Positions 15,218 to 23,572 of a DNA stretch of 33,382 nt are shown here, piece by piece. How positions within the stretch are numbered: the stretch's first letter is position 1; every line of letters starts with the position of its first letter. Under the pieces are notes generated by a model. It ran no database searches and was not told where the DNA came from. It saw only the letters and a program-made list of their open reading frames with translations. Both the position numbers and the translations under genes were made by a program. Origin of the DNA: Dehalococcoidia bacterium (GTDB lineage Bacteria > Chloroflexota > Dehalococcoidia > Lucifugimonadales > UBA1123); the NCBI GenBank assembly GCA_009838465.1, contig VXRN01000028.1, positions 1 to 33,382 of the forward strand. The letters are read 5' to 3'.

Positions 15218-16357
15218 CTACTGGTCTATTACTGAACCGTCCTCGTGGAGGCGGGTGGACACCACTCTGGGCGTAAACGGGTGCTTCTCCGCTGCGTCCT
15301 CGGCGAGTTCGATGCCGATGCCGGGCGCGTCCGGGATTATCAGGTAGCCGTTCTCCTGCCTCACCGCCGACTTCACCATCTCGGACTTGGGCGGCTCGTG
15401 CTCTCCGGTGGGGTATTCCTGCAGCGCGAAGTTCGGGATGCAGGCCGCTATCTGCAAACACGCGGCGGTGCTCACCGGGCTCAGCGGATTGTGCGGCACG
15501 ACTCCCACGTAGTTCGCCTCGGCCAGCGCCGCTATCTTCTTGGCGTGGGTAATGCCGCCCACCATGCACACGTCTGGCCTGACGTACTGCACCGCTCCGC
15601 GCTTGAGCAGCATCTCGAACTCGTGGATCGTGTGCAGACGCTCACCCGTGGCGATGGGAATGTTGATATGCTGCGCCACAAGTTCCATCGCGTCGAAATT
15701 CTCCGGCAGTATAGGGTCCTCGTAGAAGAACGGGTAGAACTGCTCGATGCCCCTGGCGAGCGCTATCGCCTCGGCTGGCGTCAGCCGACGGTGTATCTCG
15801 ATGCACAGGTCAACATCGTCGCCCACCGCGTCGCGGTACATCCCCACAGCCTCGATTGCTTCCTTGATCTTGTTCGCGTGCGTCTTGAAGTACGGGACGT
15901 CGCGCTCCTCGTCCAGGAACGGCGTCAGATGTCCCACCGCCGTGAAGCCCATGGCTTTCGCATCCTTCACGCCCTGCACCAGAGTCTCCCGGGTGTCGCC
16001 GAAGACATGATAATAGACCCGCGCCTTATCCCGGGTCTTGCCGCCCAGAAGCTGGTATGTCGGAACACCGAAATACTTGCCCGCAATGTCCCACATGGCG
16101 ATGTCCAGTGCGCTCAGCGCACCCATAATCGCCGCTCCTCTGAAGTGGGAGTAGCGGTACATATACTGCCAGTGATGTTCGATGCGCAGCGGGTCCTTGC
16201 CCACCAAGTATCGCGCGAACAGCTCGATTGCCGACTTCGACGCTTCCAGGTAACCCCACGCTCCCGATTCGCCGACGCCCGTGATTCCCTCGTCTGTATG
16301 AATCTTCGCGAACAGGTAGCGGCTTACGCCGATAGCTTCCACTTTGGTTATCTTCAT
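15218..16357 (-). CDS. Enolase-superfamily sugar-acid dehydratase (MR/ManD/GalD-like)
   Basis: Mg-dependent enzyme that abstracts a proton alpha to a carboxylate, most likely a sugar-acid dehydratase, 379 residues, cytoplasmic. The capping domain is 1-~115 and the barrel ~125-350. Likely metal ligands are Glu187 (CIEIHRR), Glu213 (FYEDP) and Glu239 (ATGER). His189 and His289 (VPHNP) are candidate acid/base residues. The first ligand is Glu where mannonate and galactonate dehydratases usually have Asp. PHNPLSPVSTAA also matches those dehydratases. The exact sugar acid cannot be read from the sequence. GGAGAG precedes the ATG by eight bases. It lies between the TauE-like exporter and the Eis-like gene, nine bases from the latter. 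Confidence 0.88.
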   Translation of the reverse strand: MKITKVEAIGVSRYLFAKIHTDEGITGVGESGAWGYLEASKSAIELFARYLVGKDPLRIEHHWQYMYRYSHFRGAAIMGALSALDIAMWDIAGKYFGVPTYQLLGGKTRDKARVYYHVFGDTRETLVQGVKDAKAMGFTAVGHLTPFLDEERDVPYFKTHANKIKEAIEAVGMYRDAVGDDVDLCIEIHRRLTPAEAIALARGIEQFYPFFYEDPILPENFDAMELVAQHINIPIATGERLHTIHEFEMLLKRGAVQYVRPDVCMVGGITHAKKIAALAEANYVGVVPHNPLSPVSTAACLQIAACIPNFALQEYPTGEHEPPKSEMVKSAVRQENGYLIIPDAPGIGIELAEDAAEKHPFTPRVVSTRLHEDGSVIDQ

Positions 16358-16427
16358 TTCTTCTTCTCTCCGTAGGAATCTGCATACAAAACCGAACTGT
16401 ATTACATACCTGCATCACTGCATCAAT

Positions 16428-17168
16428 TCAAAGCGCCGCTATCTCCCGCGCCAGCACCAGCCCGCTCATACCGATGATCGCCGCTACGGTCGCCCTCCTG
16501 AAGACCACGTCGTTCATCCTCTTGACTAGGTAAGTAGCGAGCAGGAACCCGAGCGTAACAGGTACCACGGCTATCAATATCAGTGCGATCCGTTCCGTCG
16601 TAAGAAGTCCGGTAATCCCGTACCCAACTACGCCGGCTGCCTCTACGAACAGGAAGTACAGTGACAGCGCGCCACGCACCGCGTTTCTGGACCAGTTCTG
16701 CGTCAGCATATACAGCGCCATGATCGGGCCGCCGATTCCCAGCGCGTTCAGTGTAACCGACACCACAAACGCCACCACCAGCCCGACCAGCAGTCCGCTC
16801 GGAATCCTGGCCCTCACGTTGAACGCAACGACCAGCGTGAGGACGATGGTGATCGAAGTAATCGCGATCTTCAGCAGGCCGGCGTCGGAGTCCCTGAGAA
16901 TCAACACACCCACCGGAACACCCAGCAGGCCCGCCGCTGCCCACGGCCCTACTCTTCGGAATGGCAGTTCATCCCGGTTCTGGTGGACGATCAGTATGAA
17001 GAGGGCAACCGAAACCGTGTTGACGACCACGATTACGGTCTGAGGCTCCAGTATGAACAGAAGAATCGGAATGGTGGTCATCCCGATTCCGAACCCAATC
17101 GTCGAGAGCACCGTCGAGCCCATGAACAGGGTCACAGCGGAGACGACGGACTCGAAGAGCGTAGGCAC
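16428..17168 (-). CDS. TauE/SafE-family anion exporter
   Basis: Integral membrane protein of 246 residues with about eight spans in two related halves. It has the family-typical N-terminal G-x-G-x-G region (STIGFGIGMTTIPIL) and a matching glycine/proline segment, LNALGIGGPIMALYML, in the second half. Characterised members export sulfite, sulfoacetate or related organosulfonates; many are uncharacterised. The start is GTG with a weak AAAGG about 11 bases upstream. It lies 32 bp after the sulfite-oxidase-like gene and 70 bp before the enolase-like gene. The neighbour makes sulfite or another sulfur oxyanion a reasonable guess, but not proven. Confidence 0.85.
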   Translation of the reverse strand: MPTLFESVVSAVTLFMGSTVLSTIGFGIGMTTIPILLFILEPQTVIVVVNTVSVALFILIVHQNRDELPFRRVGPWAAAGLLGVPVGVLILRDSDAGLLKIAITSITIVLTLVVAFNVRARIPSGLLVGLVVAFVVSVTLNALGIGGPIMALYMLTQNWSRNAVRGALSLYFLFVEAAGVVGYGITGLLTTERIALILIAVVPVTLGFLLATYLVKRMNDVVFRRATVAAIIGMSGLVLAREIAAL

Positions 17169-17200
17169 CTGTCAGCGAGCCTTTCGGCTGGCGATGGTCG

Positions 17201-17824
17201 CTAGTAGTAGCCCAGGCTGCTCCAGAATCGCTCTTCCTTCCAGGGGTCGCCCTCCATGTGGTATCCACGCACTTCCCAGAATCCGGGGGCGTCCTCGGCC
17301 ATGAACTCGATCCCGTTCACCCACTTCGCGCTCTTCCAGCCGTACCGCTTTGGAACGACCAGTCTCATTGGGCCGCCGTGCTCCGGCGTCAGCGCCGCGC
17401 CGTCGTGTGAGTGCGCGAACAGAACGTCATCATCCTCCAGCACGTCCAGCGCGACATTGGTGGTGTACCCGCCGTAGCAGTGTGCCATCACATACTTCGC
17501 TTCAGGCTTCGGCTTGACCAGCTGCATAAGGTCGTTGAACAGGATGCCCTCCCAGGTGTTCTGGAGCTTGCTCCACTGCGTAACGCAGTGAAATTCTGCG
17601 TCCAGCGTCACTTGCGGCAGCGCGTTGAACTGCTCCCAGTCAAGGCTGATCTCCTCCTCCACCAGTCCAAACACCCTGAATTCCCATGTTGATAAGTCTA
17701 TTCTGGGCGTCGGTCCGAACGTGAGCACCGGGAACTTTTCCGTTACGAACTGCCCCGGAGGCGCGGGCGCGCCTTCTCGTTCCTGTCTGATTCGTGTCAT
17801 TCTTCCAAGTTTGTTGAGCATCAT
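17201..17824 (-). CDS. Sulfite-oxidase-like molybdopterin oxidoreductase (SUOX fold, short form)
   Basis: Mo-molybdopterin enzyme of the sulfite oxidase/YedY fold, about 207 residues. It is the cofactor domain only, without the C-terminal dimerisation domain or a haem domain. Cys80 in AEFHCVTQWS is the expected Mo ligand. MAHCYGGYTTNV and HGGPMRLVVPKRYGWKSAKWV are the other conserved parts. There is no Tat or Sec signal, so it is cytoplasmic, unlike YedY/MsrP. Natural substrates of this short group are not well established; sulfite or a sulfoxide is possible. It heads a run with the TauE-like exporter. Start: two adjacent ATGs (17824, 17821). GGAG is three bases from the first and six from the second, so 17821 is probably used. 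Confidence 0.87.
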   Translation of the reverse strand: MMLNKLGRMTRIRQEREGAPAPPGQFVTEKFPVLTFGPTPRIDLSTWEFRVFGLVEEEISLDWEQFNALPQVTLDAEFHCVTQWSKLQNTWEGILFNDLMQLVKPKPEAKYVMAHCYGGYTTNVALDVLEDDDVLFAHSHDGAALTPEHGGPMRLVVPKRYGWKSAKWVNGIEFMAEDAPGFWEVRGYHMEGDPWKEERFWSSLGYY

Positions 17825-17852
17825 CTACTCCGCGAGCGGTTTGGGGGTGTCC

Positions 17853-17876
17853 ATGGCATTATGGTATGCCATTCTA
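17853..17876 (-). promoter_or_regulatory. Promoter -10 with overlapping inverted-repeat operator
   Basis: ATGGCAT-tatggt-ATGCCAT (17853-17872), a perfect 7-bp inverted repeat. Its edge overlaps minus-strand -10 TAGAAT (17876-17871), which reads toward the Mo enzyme/TauE/enolase run. A -35 of TTACGC at 17 bp is weak. An operator over the transcription start would be a classical repressor position. Confidence 0.45.
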
Positions 17877-17931
17877 CTACATCTACGAACCGCGCGTAAC
17901 TTCGGATACATCCGGTAACCGTCCACAATAC

Positions 17932-17961
17932 TTGACAGCCTTAGCCGCATGTCAGCACAAT
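17932..17961 (+). promoter_or_regulatory. Sigma-70-type promoter of the CoA-transferase gene
   Basis: Perfect -35 TTGACA (17932-17937), 18-bp spacer, -10 CACAAT (17956-17961, four of six). The start codon at 17994 is about 26 nt downstream of the predicted transcription start. Confidence 0.5.
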
Positions 17962-17993
17962 AGCCGTTGCTTTCCGACCAATGCGGTGCCTCG

Positions 17994-20303
17994 ATGTCTG
18001 ACACACAATCTGTTCTGAGTGGTATAACGGTTATTGACCTGTCCCACGGACTGGCCGCGGCGCTGGCCTCCATGTTCATGGCAGACAACGGCGCCCGCGT
18101 AATTCGCGTTGTCTCCGATGAGTCCGAAGTCGTGCGCAAGCCCGACATATTCGCCATCTACGACAGGGGCAAGGAGGTCGCGCGTCTCGATACAGATAGC
18201 TCCTCGGAGCGTCTGCGTGAGATGTGCGGCCGGGCTGATGTCTTGATAGACGACCCGTCTTCTACACGGGAAAATCTGGGGCTTGATACGCTAACTGACC
18301 GCAATCCACATCTCGTTCACTGCTCCATTACCGGGTACGGGTCTGAAGGCCCTCTGAAAGACGAGCCTGCCGACCACGACCTCGTCGCTGCGCGAACAGG
18401 GATTCTCGCCAGCCAGCCCTCTTATCGTGGCGGCCCGATTCACGTTGTGCATCCCGTCGCCTATGTCGGGGCCGCTCTGCTTGCCAGTTTGGGCATAGCC
18501 GCCGCGCTCTATCGGCGCGAGACGACGGGCAGGGGCGGACGAGTCCAAACCTCGCTGATGGCCGGAGCGCTCCTGTACGCCCCCAAGGCCGTCGGCGATT
18601 CGATCCCCGTGCGTCCGTCCAACATGACCCCGCAGGGCGGAGGCCCTTTCTACAGCGTCTTCGAATGTGCCGACGGAGAGTGGATTCAGCTTGGCTGCAT
18701 CCACTCCGGCTTCGTTGACCTCGCTGCTGCCGTCATTGGCGTCGCCGACACCATCTACTCCAACCCCGAGGAATACGGTGACGGACGCTGGCCCAGAGAC
18801 GAACAGGCCCGAAAGAAGCTGTTCGATCTTGTCGCGGAAGCCCTGAAGACCAGGCCCGCGCGGGCGTGGATTGAAGATCTTCGCGCCGCCGATGTCCCCT
18901 GCGACGTCGTTCGCTCCGCTCATGAGGCAATGCGTGACCCTCAAATCCTGCACAACGGTCTGGTACACAGATTGGATGATCCTGTTCTCGGTCTGACACG
19001 CATGACAGGCCTGCCCATAAAGTTCTCTGAGACACCCGCGTGGGTCCGCGGCCCGCGACCGGACACCGCAACCCACCATGCCGCCCCTCCACAGCAGTCA
19101 CCGTCATTCCCGCGTAAGCGGGAACCCACACACTCTCCCGACGCGACCGCCCTCCCCCTCTCCGGCGTCCGAATCATGGAGATGACCAACGTCATAGCCG
19201 GGCCGGTCGCGGGCCGCCTCCTGGCCGACCTCGGCGCGGACGTAATCAAGTTCGAGTCCCCGGAAGGCGACATATCCAGACCCGCCGGAGGCGCCGGATT
19301 CATCGCGTTCAATGCCGGTAAGCGCGCTATGTCAGTCAACACCCGCACCGACGAAGGCAAAGATATAGCTCGTAGGCTCGCGTCCGTCTCCGATGCTATC
19401 CTCGCTAACATGAGACCCGGCGCAACCGACCGCATGGGACTGGACGCCGATGCTCTACACGCACTGAATCCGCGCCTGGTTCAGTCCCACATCACCGCTT
19501 ATGGATGGGACGGCCCATATGCCCAGCGTCCGGGTGTTGACCCCATAGCGCAAGCTATAACCGGCCTTCAGCGCGCCCAGGGTGGGTACGACTCGCCCCC
19601 TGTTTATCTGTCAGCGCTCGCCCCATGCGACTACACGGGCGGTGCGCTGGGGGCGCTCGGGACAGTTCTCGCGCTGATTGCGAGGGAGCGCTTTGGAATA
19701 GCCCAGAAGGTGGACACTAACCTGCTGGCAAGCGGATCTGTGATGTGCGCGGACGACTTTCTTGACTACGACGGCAAGCCGCCTCGACGACTGCCTGACA
19801 GCGACCAGATGGGTGTCGGGCCACTCCGACGCCTGTATAAGACGGCTGACGGATGGATACATCTGGCCGCCGAAGGTCTCGGATACGCTCAGAAGATACT
19901 CGTGGCCCTGTCCGACCAGAATGGACATGAGAGCCGGGGCGATATAGACGAGCCTCGCCTCGAATCGCTGATCGCCAGTATCTCCTCTTATGACGTTATC
20001 CAAGCTCTGCGCTCTCACGATGTGCCATGCGCCCCCGTTGTGGACGGCTACAACACAGGATTCTTCTCAGACCCGCAGGCAGAGGCCAACAATATGGCAG
20101 TCACTCTCGCGCACCCCTCTCTGGGTGATATTCACTTCAGCGGCAACCTGGTGTCTTTCGGAGACCTCGATACCCTCCCCAAACGGCCCACACCGCTGCT
20201 CGGCCAGAACACAGCCCCGATTCTCGCCGAACTCGGCTATGATCAGGGGCAGACCCGTGAACTCTACGACTCCGGCGTCGTAAGGACAGAACCGGCCACA
20301 TGA
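17994..20303 (+). CDS. Tandem-domain CaiB/BaiF family CoA-transferase
   Basis: Class III CoA-transferase with two complete family domains in one chain of 769 residues, roughly 1-355 and 385-769. Usual members are ~400 residues and dimerise as interlocked rings. Each half has the N-terminal 'GVRIMEMTNVIAGP'-type strand (ITVIDLSHGL in half 1), an NPHLVHCSITGYG/NPRLVQSHITAYG segment and a C-terminal VPC block. By internal alignment the catalytic Asp of formyl-CoA transferase corresponds to Asp546 in half 2 (PCDYTGG) but Ala156 in half 1 (PVAYVGA), so half 1 is probably non-catalytic. The linker (about 355-388) carries FPRKRE, encoded by a dispersed palindrome. ATG 17994 is preferred to 17967; no good ribosome-binding site is visible. 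Its stop overlaps the next start. The acyl substrate is unknown. Confidence 0.9.
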   Translation: MSDTQSVLSGITVIDLSHGLAAALASMFMADNGARVIRVVSDESEVVRKPDIFAIYDRGKEVARLDTDSSSERLREMCGRADVLIDDPSSTRENLGLDTLTDRNPHLVHCSITGYGSEGPLKDEPADHDLVAARTGILASQPSYRGGPIHVVHPVAYVGAALLASLGIAAALYRRETTGRGGRVQTSLMAGALLYAPKAVGDSIPVRPSNMTPQGGGPFYSVFECADGEWIQLGCIHSGFVDLAAAVIGVADTIYSNPEEYGDGRWPRDEQARKKLFDLVAEALKTRPARAWIEDLRAADVPCDVVRSAHEAMRDPQILHNGLVHRLDDPVLGLTRMTGLPIKFSETPAWVRGPRPDTATHHAAPPQQSPSFPRKREPTHSPDATALPLSGVRIMEMTNVIAGPVAGRLLADLGADVIKFESPEGDISRPAGGAGFIAFNAGKRAMSVNTRTDEGKDIARRLASVSDAILANMRPGATDRMGLDADALHALNPRLVQSHITAYGWDGPYAQRPGVDPIAQAITGLQRAQGGYDSPPVYLSALAPCDYTGGALGALGTVLALIARERFGIAQKVDTNLLASGSVMCADDFLDYDGKPPRRLPDSDQMGVGPLRRLYKTADGWIHLAAEGLGYAQKILVALSDQNGHESRGDIDEPRLESLIASISSYDVIQALRSHDVPCAPVVDGYNTGFFSDPQAEANNMAVTLAHPSLGDIHFSGNLVSFGDLDTLPKRPTPLLGQNTAPILAELGYDQGQTRELYDSGVVRTEPAT
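19101..19130. repeat. Dispersed palindrome (TTCCCGC-gtaa-GCGGGAA) inside the CoA-transferase gene
   Basis: Perfect 7-bp arms at 19107-19113 and 19118-19124, flanked by CCGTCA and CCCA. This matches the CGTCATTCCCGCG..GCGGGAATCCA repeat seen dispersed in many bacterial genomes. In frame it encodes SFPRKREP, in the linker between the two CaiB-like halves. Confidence 0.75.
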
Positions 20304-23149
20304 AAAACCCACGTGCGGCGTCCCTCAGATTCACCCTTGTGGCTTCTGCCGTACTCCTGTCCATACTGGCGCAGGTATTCATACGGGACGGTGGACTTCA
20401 GTGGGCCATCGCGCCTTTGCTCGTTGCCGTCGCGTGTCTGGTCCTGGACTCGGTTCGCACTCGCATCGGGAATTCCGGCGCTGCGTCCCAGCGCCAATTA
20501 CCCTTTGATCTACACACGCGACCTGCCGAGTGGGGATTCAGACTCTGGAACGTCGAATTCACGCGCGCCGACCTAGGTTGGTCTTCCATTATCGCCGCCT
20601 GTCTTCTCATGTCCATCTCATTGTGGAACTTCGGACATGAGAGTGTGGAAAGCCTGTCTCTGGCATGGTACAGCTTCGGCACGGCGGTAGTCCTGCTGCT
20701 GGTCGGCATAGCCGTCATTGACGGGCGATTGGCCAGACTCATGGGCCGAGCGAGGACACACGGCGGATTCAGGATAGAACTCCGCTCCCTTGCGCCCTGG
20801 CTGGTACTCGGCGCCGTCCTGATATCGGCAACCTGCGTAAGGCTCTACAATCTCGAAGATATACCACCCGGGATGTGGTACGACGAGGCCGACAACCTTC
20901 TGCACGCTCAGAGATACGCGCACAACCCGGGACAGATCCCGGTGTATGAACCTTCGACCAACCTGCCCTCTCTGTTCCTGTTGCCAATCTCGGCCCTTGT
21001 CAAGCTCGTCGGTACGTCCGTCACGGCGCCCAGGCTCGTGGCGGTCGCGTTCGGAGTCGCCGGCATCGTGGCCACGTTCCTATTCGCCCGGCACATGTTT
21101 GGCGTATTTGCCGGGCTGATAGCGGCGTTCTTCGTGGCCTTTATGCGCTGGGATATCATCTGGAGCCGCATCGGAATGCACGGCGTTACGGGGGTACTCT
21201 TCGCTGCTCTGACCGGCTGGCTGACGCTGCGCGCTCTCCGAAGCGGCAGATATTCGGACTACGCTTTCGCCGGCGCGTCGCTTGGGCTGGGAATGTGGTT
21301 CTACGCCTCGTTTCGTATGTTCCCGCTCGTGGTGGGCTTCATGCTGATTCACCATCTGGCGGTCAGACGACCACCGCTCCGCAGATTCGCTCTCAGTATC
21401 TTCCTCATGGCATTGACAGCCCTGTTCGTCGCCGCCCCACTTGCGCAGTTCGCAGTGGATAACCCGCAGAAATTTTTCGAACGATCCCGGACTACCTCGG
21501 TATTCACCATAACCCCGCGCGACCGGTGGGTTGACCAGATAGACGAAAGCCTGCGAGAACACCTTCTCATGTTCAACCGTCAGGGCGACCCAAATCCTCG
21601 TCACAACCTGCCTGACGAACCCATGCTCGATTTCCTCATGGCCGCGCTGTTCGTGCTTGGTTTTTTCTTCGCGCTCACGCAGTGGCGAAGTACGGGCCTG
21701 TTTACACTACCGTTCTGGGTGCTGCTGATGGTACTTCCCGGAGTGCTGACAGTCCCATGGGAATCGCCCCAGTCGCTGCGTTCCATACTGGTGATTCCCG
21801 CTGTAGCCGCGCTCGCCGCCTACCCTCTCGAGCGTCTATGGCAGGTCAGTAAGAATGCGCCCTGGCCTGCCGTGCGGAGGTTTGCGCTGCCCGCCGCCCT
21901 GGGAGTGCTGGTCTTCATCGCTTACGTCAACGTGAATTTCTACTTCGACGATCAGGCGAATGATCCGAGGGTGTATGCCGAATTCTCGACCGATGAGTTT
22001 CTCATGGCCGAAAGCCACGAGGAGCAGCAGAGTCAAGGATACTCGATTTGGGTGTCGCGCCAGTTCCAGTTTGGTCTGACCGGAGAACTGCTCGGCAATC
22101 GTCCGAAGGTAGAGGTTGTCAAACCGCCTATAACACTACCGCTCGACTCTACTCAGGTCTGGCACGGCGCGGCGGTCTATTTCGAACCGAGGGAGAGGGG
22201 ATTCTGGGAACTCACGCGCGCCTACTACCCCGACGCACGGTTCGACACCATTACCCCGCCATCAGGTGGGAAGCCCATGTTCTACACCTCCTTAGTCAGC
22301 CGTGAGCAGTTGGAGGCGCAGCAGGGCCTAGAAGTAGCTTACACGCTCTGGAATCAGCCTATCGTGGACGATCCGCAACCTATTCGCGATTTCTTCTGGC
22401 ATACAAGCGACGGTCCTGGAGAGTACCCATACGACTTGAACATATCGGGCACGCTCAAGGTGGACGCAGCGGGAGAGTATGAGCTCGAGCTGGATAGCGA
22501 TCTTGACGTGTATGTCGAACTGGACGGTCTGCGGATTCTTAGTCCCCAGAAACCGAGGTCCAGGGTCGTACCCGCCGTAGGTCTGCACACTCTGTCCGTC
22601 CGTGGGAGAGTGAACGAGCCGGGCAGGTTCGTTCGCATACTATGGAGGCCCCCAGGAGGCGAACTCGCACAGGTCCCGTTCAGCAACTTGTACAGAGGTA
22701 CGGTGCGACCGACGGGGGCCGTGGGGCATTTCTTCAAGAATGGCCAAGTTTCAGGCTTGCCCGATGCCGTGGAGATAGCTCCGTCCCTGGACGTATTCAG
22801 CTACTTCCCCGTAGTGAATGAACCTCACATGGCGGTCTGGGAGGGGATGCTGAACGTCAAACAGCTAGGCAACCATAGATTCGCTGTTGAAAGGGTATCG
22901 GGTCCGGTAAAATTCTACTTTGAGGGTGACTTGTTGGCGCAGGACCCTCCGTCTGAGGAGGTTGACAGGGAAGGGGAAGTTCTCGTCGGCTCGGGCTCCT
23001 ACCCCGTACGGGTTGAATATGTGGCTGAGACCGAAAGCAGATCAACCATGTTCAAGATACTGTGGCAGTCACCGGGTGGGAGCATGACTCCGATTCCAGT
23101 AGAATCGCTTACTCCCGCCCGTGAACACATGCTGAAGGTATTGGAGTAG
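20300..23149 (+). CDS. GT39/ArnT-like membrane glycosyltransferase with C-terminal PA14-like domains
   Basis: Polyprenyl-phosphate-sugar-dependent glycosyltransferase of the PMT/ArnT (GT-C) fold, 949 residues. About 12-14 spans occupy residues 10-560. The first outer loop carries PPGMWYDEAD with Asp195-Glu196, the expected catalytic acidic pair. The C-terminal third is extracytoplasmic. One PA14-like beta domain lies at about 690-810 (DFFWHTSDG..., ELELDSDLDVYVELDG, RILWRPPGG) and a second, more diverged one at about 830-945 (FKILWQSPGG). PA14 domains usually bind glycans. It overlaps the CoA-transferase stop by ATGA, so the two are translationally coupled, which is unexpected for these functions. 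It likely glycosylates lipids or surface proteins. It ends 12 bp from the convergent cupin gene. Confidence 0.88.
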   Translation: MKNPRAASLRFTLVASAVLLSILAQVFIRDGGLQWAIAPLLVAVACLVLDSVRTRIGNSGAASQRQLPFDLHTRPAEWGFRLWNVEFTRADLGWSSIIAACLLMSISLWNFGHESVESLSLAWYSFGTAVVLLLVGIAVIDGRLARLMGRARTHGGFRIELRSLAPWLVLGAVLISATCVRLYNLEDIPPGMWYDEADNLLHAQRYAHNPGQIPVYEPSTNLPSLFLLPISALVKLVGTSVTAPRLVAVAFGVAGIVATFLFARHMFGVFAGLIAAFFVAFMRWDIIWSRIGMHGVTGVLFAALTGWLTLRALRSGRYSDYAFAGASLGLGMWFYASFRMFPLVVGFMLIHHLAVRRPPLRRFALSIFLMALTALFVAAPLAQFAVDNPQKFFERSRTTSVFTITPRDRWVDQIDESLREHLLMFNRQGDPNPRHNLPDEPMLDFLMAALFVLGFFFALTQWRSTGLFTLPFWVLLMVLPGVLTVPWESPQSLRSILVIPAVAALAAYPLERLWQVSKNAPWPAVRRFALPAALGVLVFIAYVNVNFYFDDQANDPRVYAEFSTDEFLMAESHEEQQSQGYSIWVSRQFQFGLTGELLGNRPKVEVVKPPITLPLDSTQVWHGAAVYFEPRERGFWELTRAYYPDARFDTITPPSGGKPMFYTSLVSREQLEAQQGLEVAYTLWNQPIVDDPQPIRDFFWHTSDGPGEYPYDLNISGTLKVDAAGEYELELDSDLDVYVELDGLRILSPQKPRSRVVPAVGLHTLSVRGRVNEPGRFVRILWRPPGGELAQVPFSNLYRGTVRPTGAVGHFFKNGQVSGLPDAVEIAPSLDVFSYFPVVNEPHMAVWEGMLNVKQLGNHRFAVERVSGPVKFYFEGDLLAQDPPSEEVDREGEVLVGSGSYPVRVEYVAETESRSTMFKILWQSPGGSMTPIPVESLTPAREHMLKVLE

Positions 23150-23161
23150 TCGATCTGGGTA

Positions 23162-23542
23162 CTACGAGTGAGCCGCGGGTGGTCCACCTTCGAGAAACTT
23201 GGTGCGAAGGAAGGGGTCCTTGGCCGGAAAGACGCCCACTATTCGAGCGGGAGAGTCGCCAATCGCCTCGAATCCATGCGGCTGGCCGGGAGGAACCACG
23301 ACCGTATGGTCGGCGCCCACGTCCACGGTATCATCGCCGATGCGCACTCTGAGCGTTCCTTCCAGGATTACTATGAGCTCGTCGTCCTCATGGGTATGCA
23401 GCGGCGCTCCCGTCCCAATTCCCACCTCGCTCACCGAGGCGTCAACGGCGGTTGTCCCGTCACCTTCCTCGGTAATTAGCCACTTTCGATAGTTGGGTCT
23501 CCATGGGACTTCCGTAGCGTTCTTATGATCAATTATCGGCAT
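23162..23542 (-). CDS. Single-domain cupin
   Basis: Small cupin-2 beta-barrel protein of 126 residues, probably metal-binding. Motif 1 has His49, His51 and Glu55 (LHTHEDDE) and motif 2 has PPGQPHG with His89: the full 3-His/1-Glu set for Fe, Mn or Ni. Such proteins are dioxygenases, isomerases or small-molecule sensors; the activity cannot be read from the sequence. AGGA lies nine bases upstream of the ATG. It is the last gene of a same-strand run with the MFS transporter (30 bp away) and the Fe-S protein, so it may act on the same compound. Confidence 0.87.
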   Translation of the reverse strand: MPIIDHKNATEVPWRPNYRKWLITEEGDGTTAVDASVSEVGIGTGAPLHTHEDDELIVILEGTLRVRIGDDTVDVGADHTVVVPPGQPHGFEAIGDSPARIVGVFPAKDPFLRTKFLEGGPPAAHS

Positions 23543-23572
23543 GGTACATAGTCCTCTTAGAACCTCTGATGG

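Noticed and set aside
15245-16375. 376-codon plus-strand open frame opposite the enolase-like gene
   Set aside because: Antisense shadow: no ribosome site, no family motif, Arg/His/Leu-rich composition, and the minus-strand frame has complete catalytic motifs.
18291-19079. 262-codon minus-strand open frame opposite the CoA-transferase
   Set aside because: No domain or start signal, and it lies within a clear CoA-transferase half.
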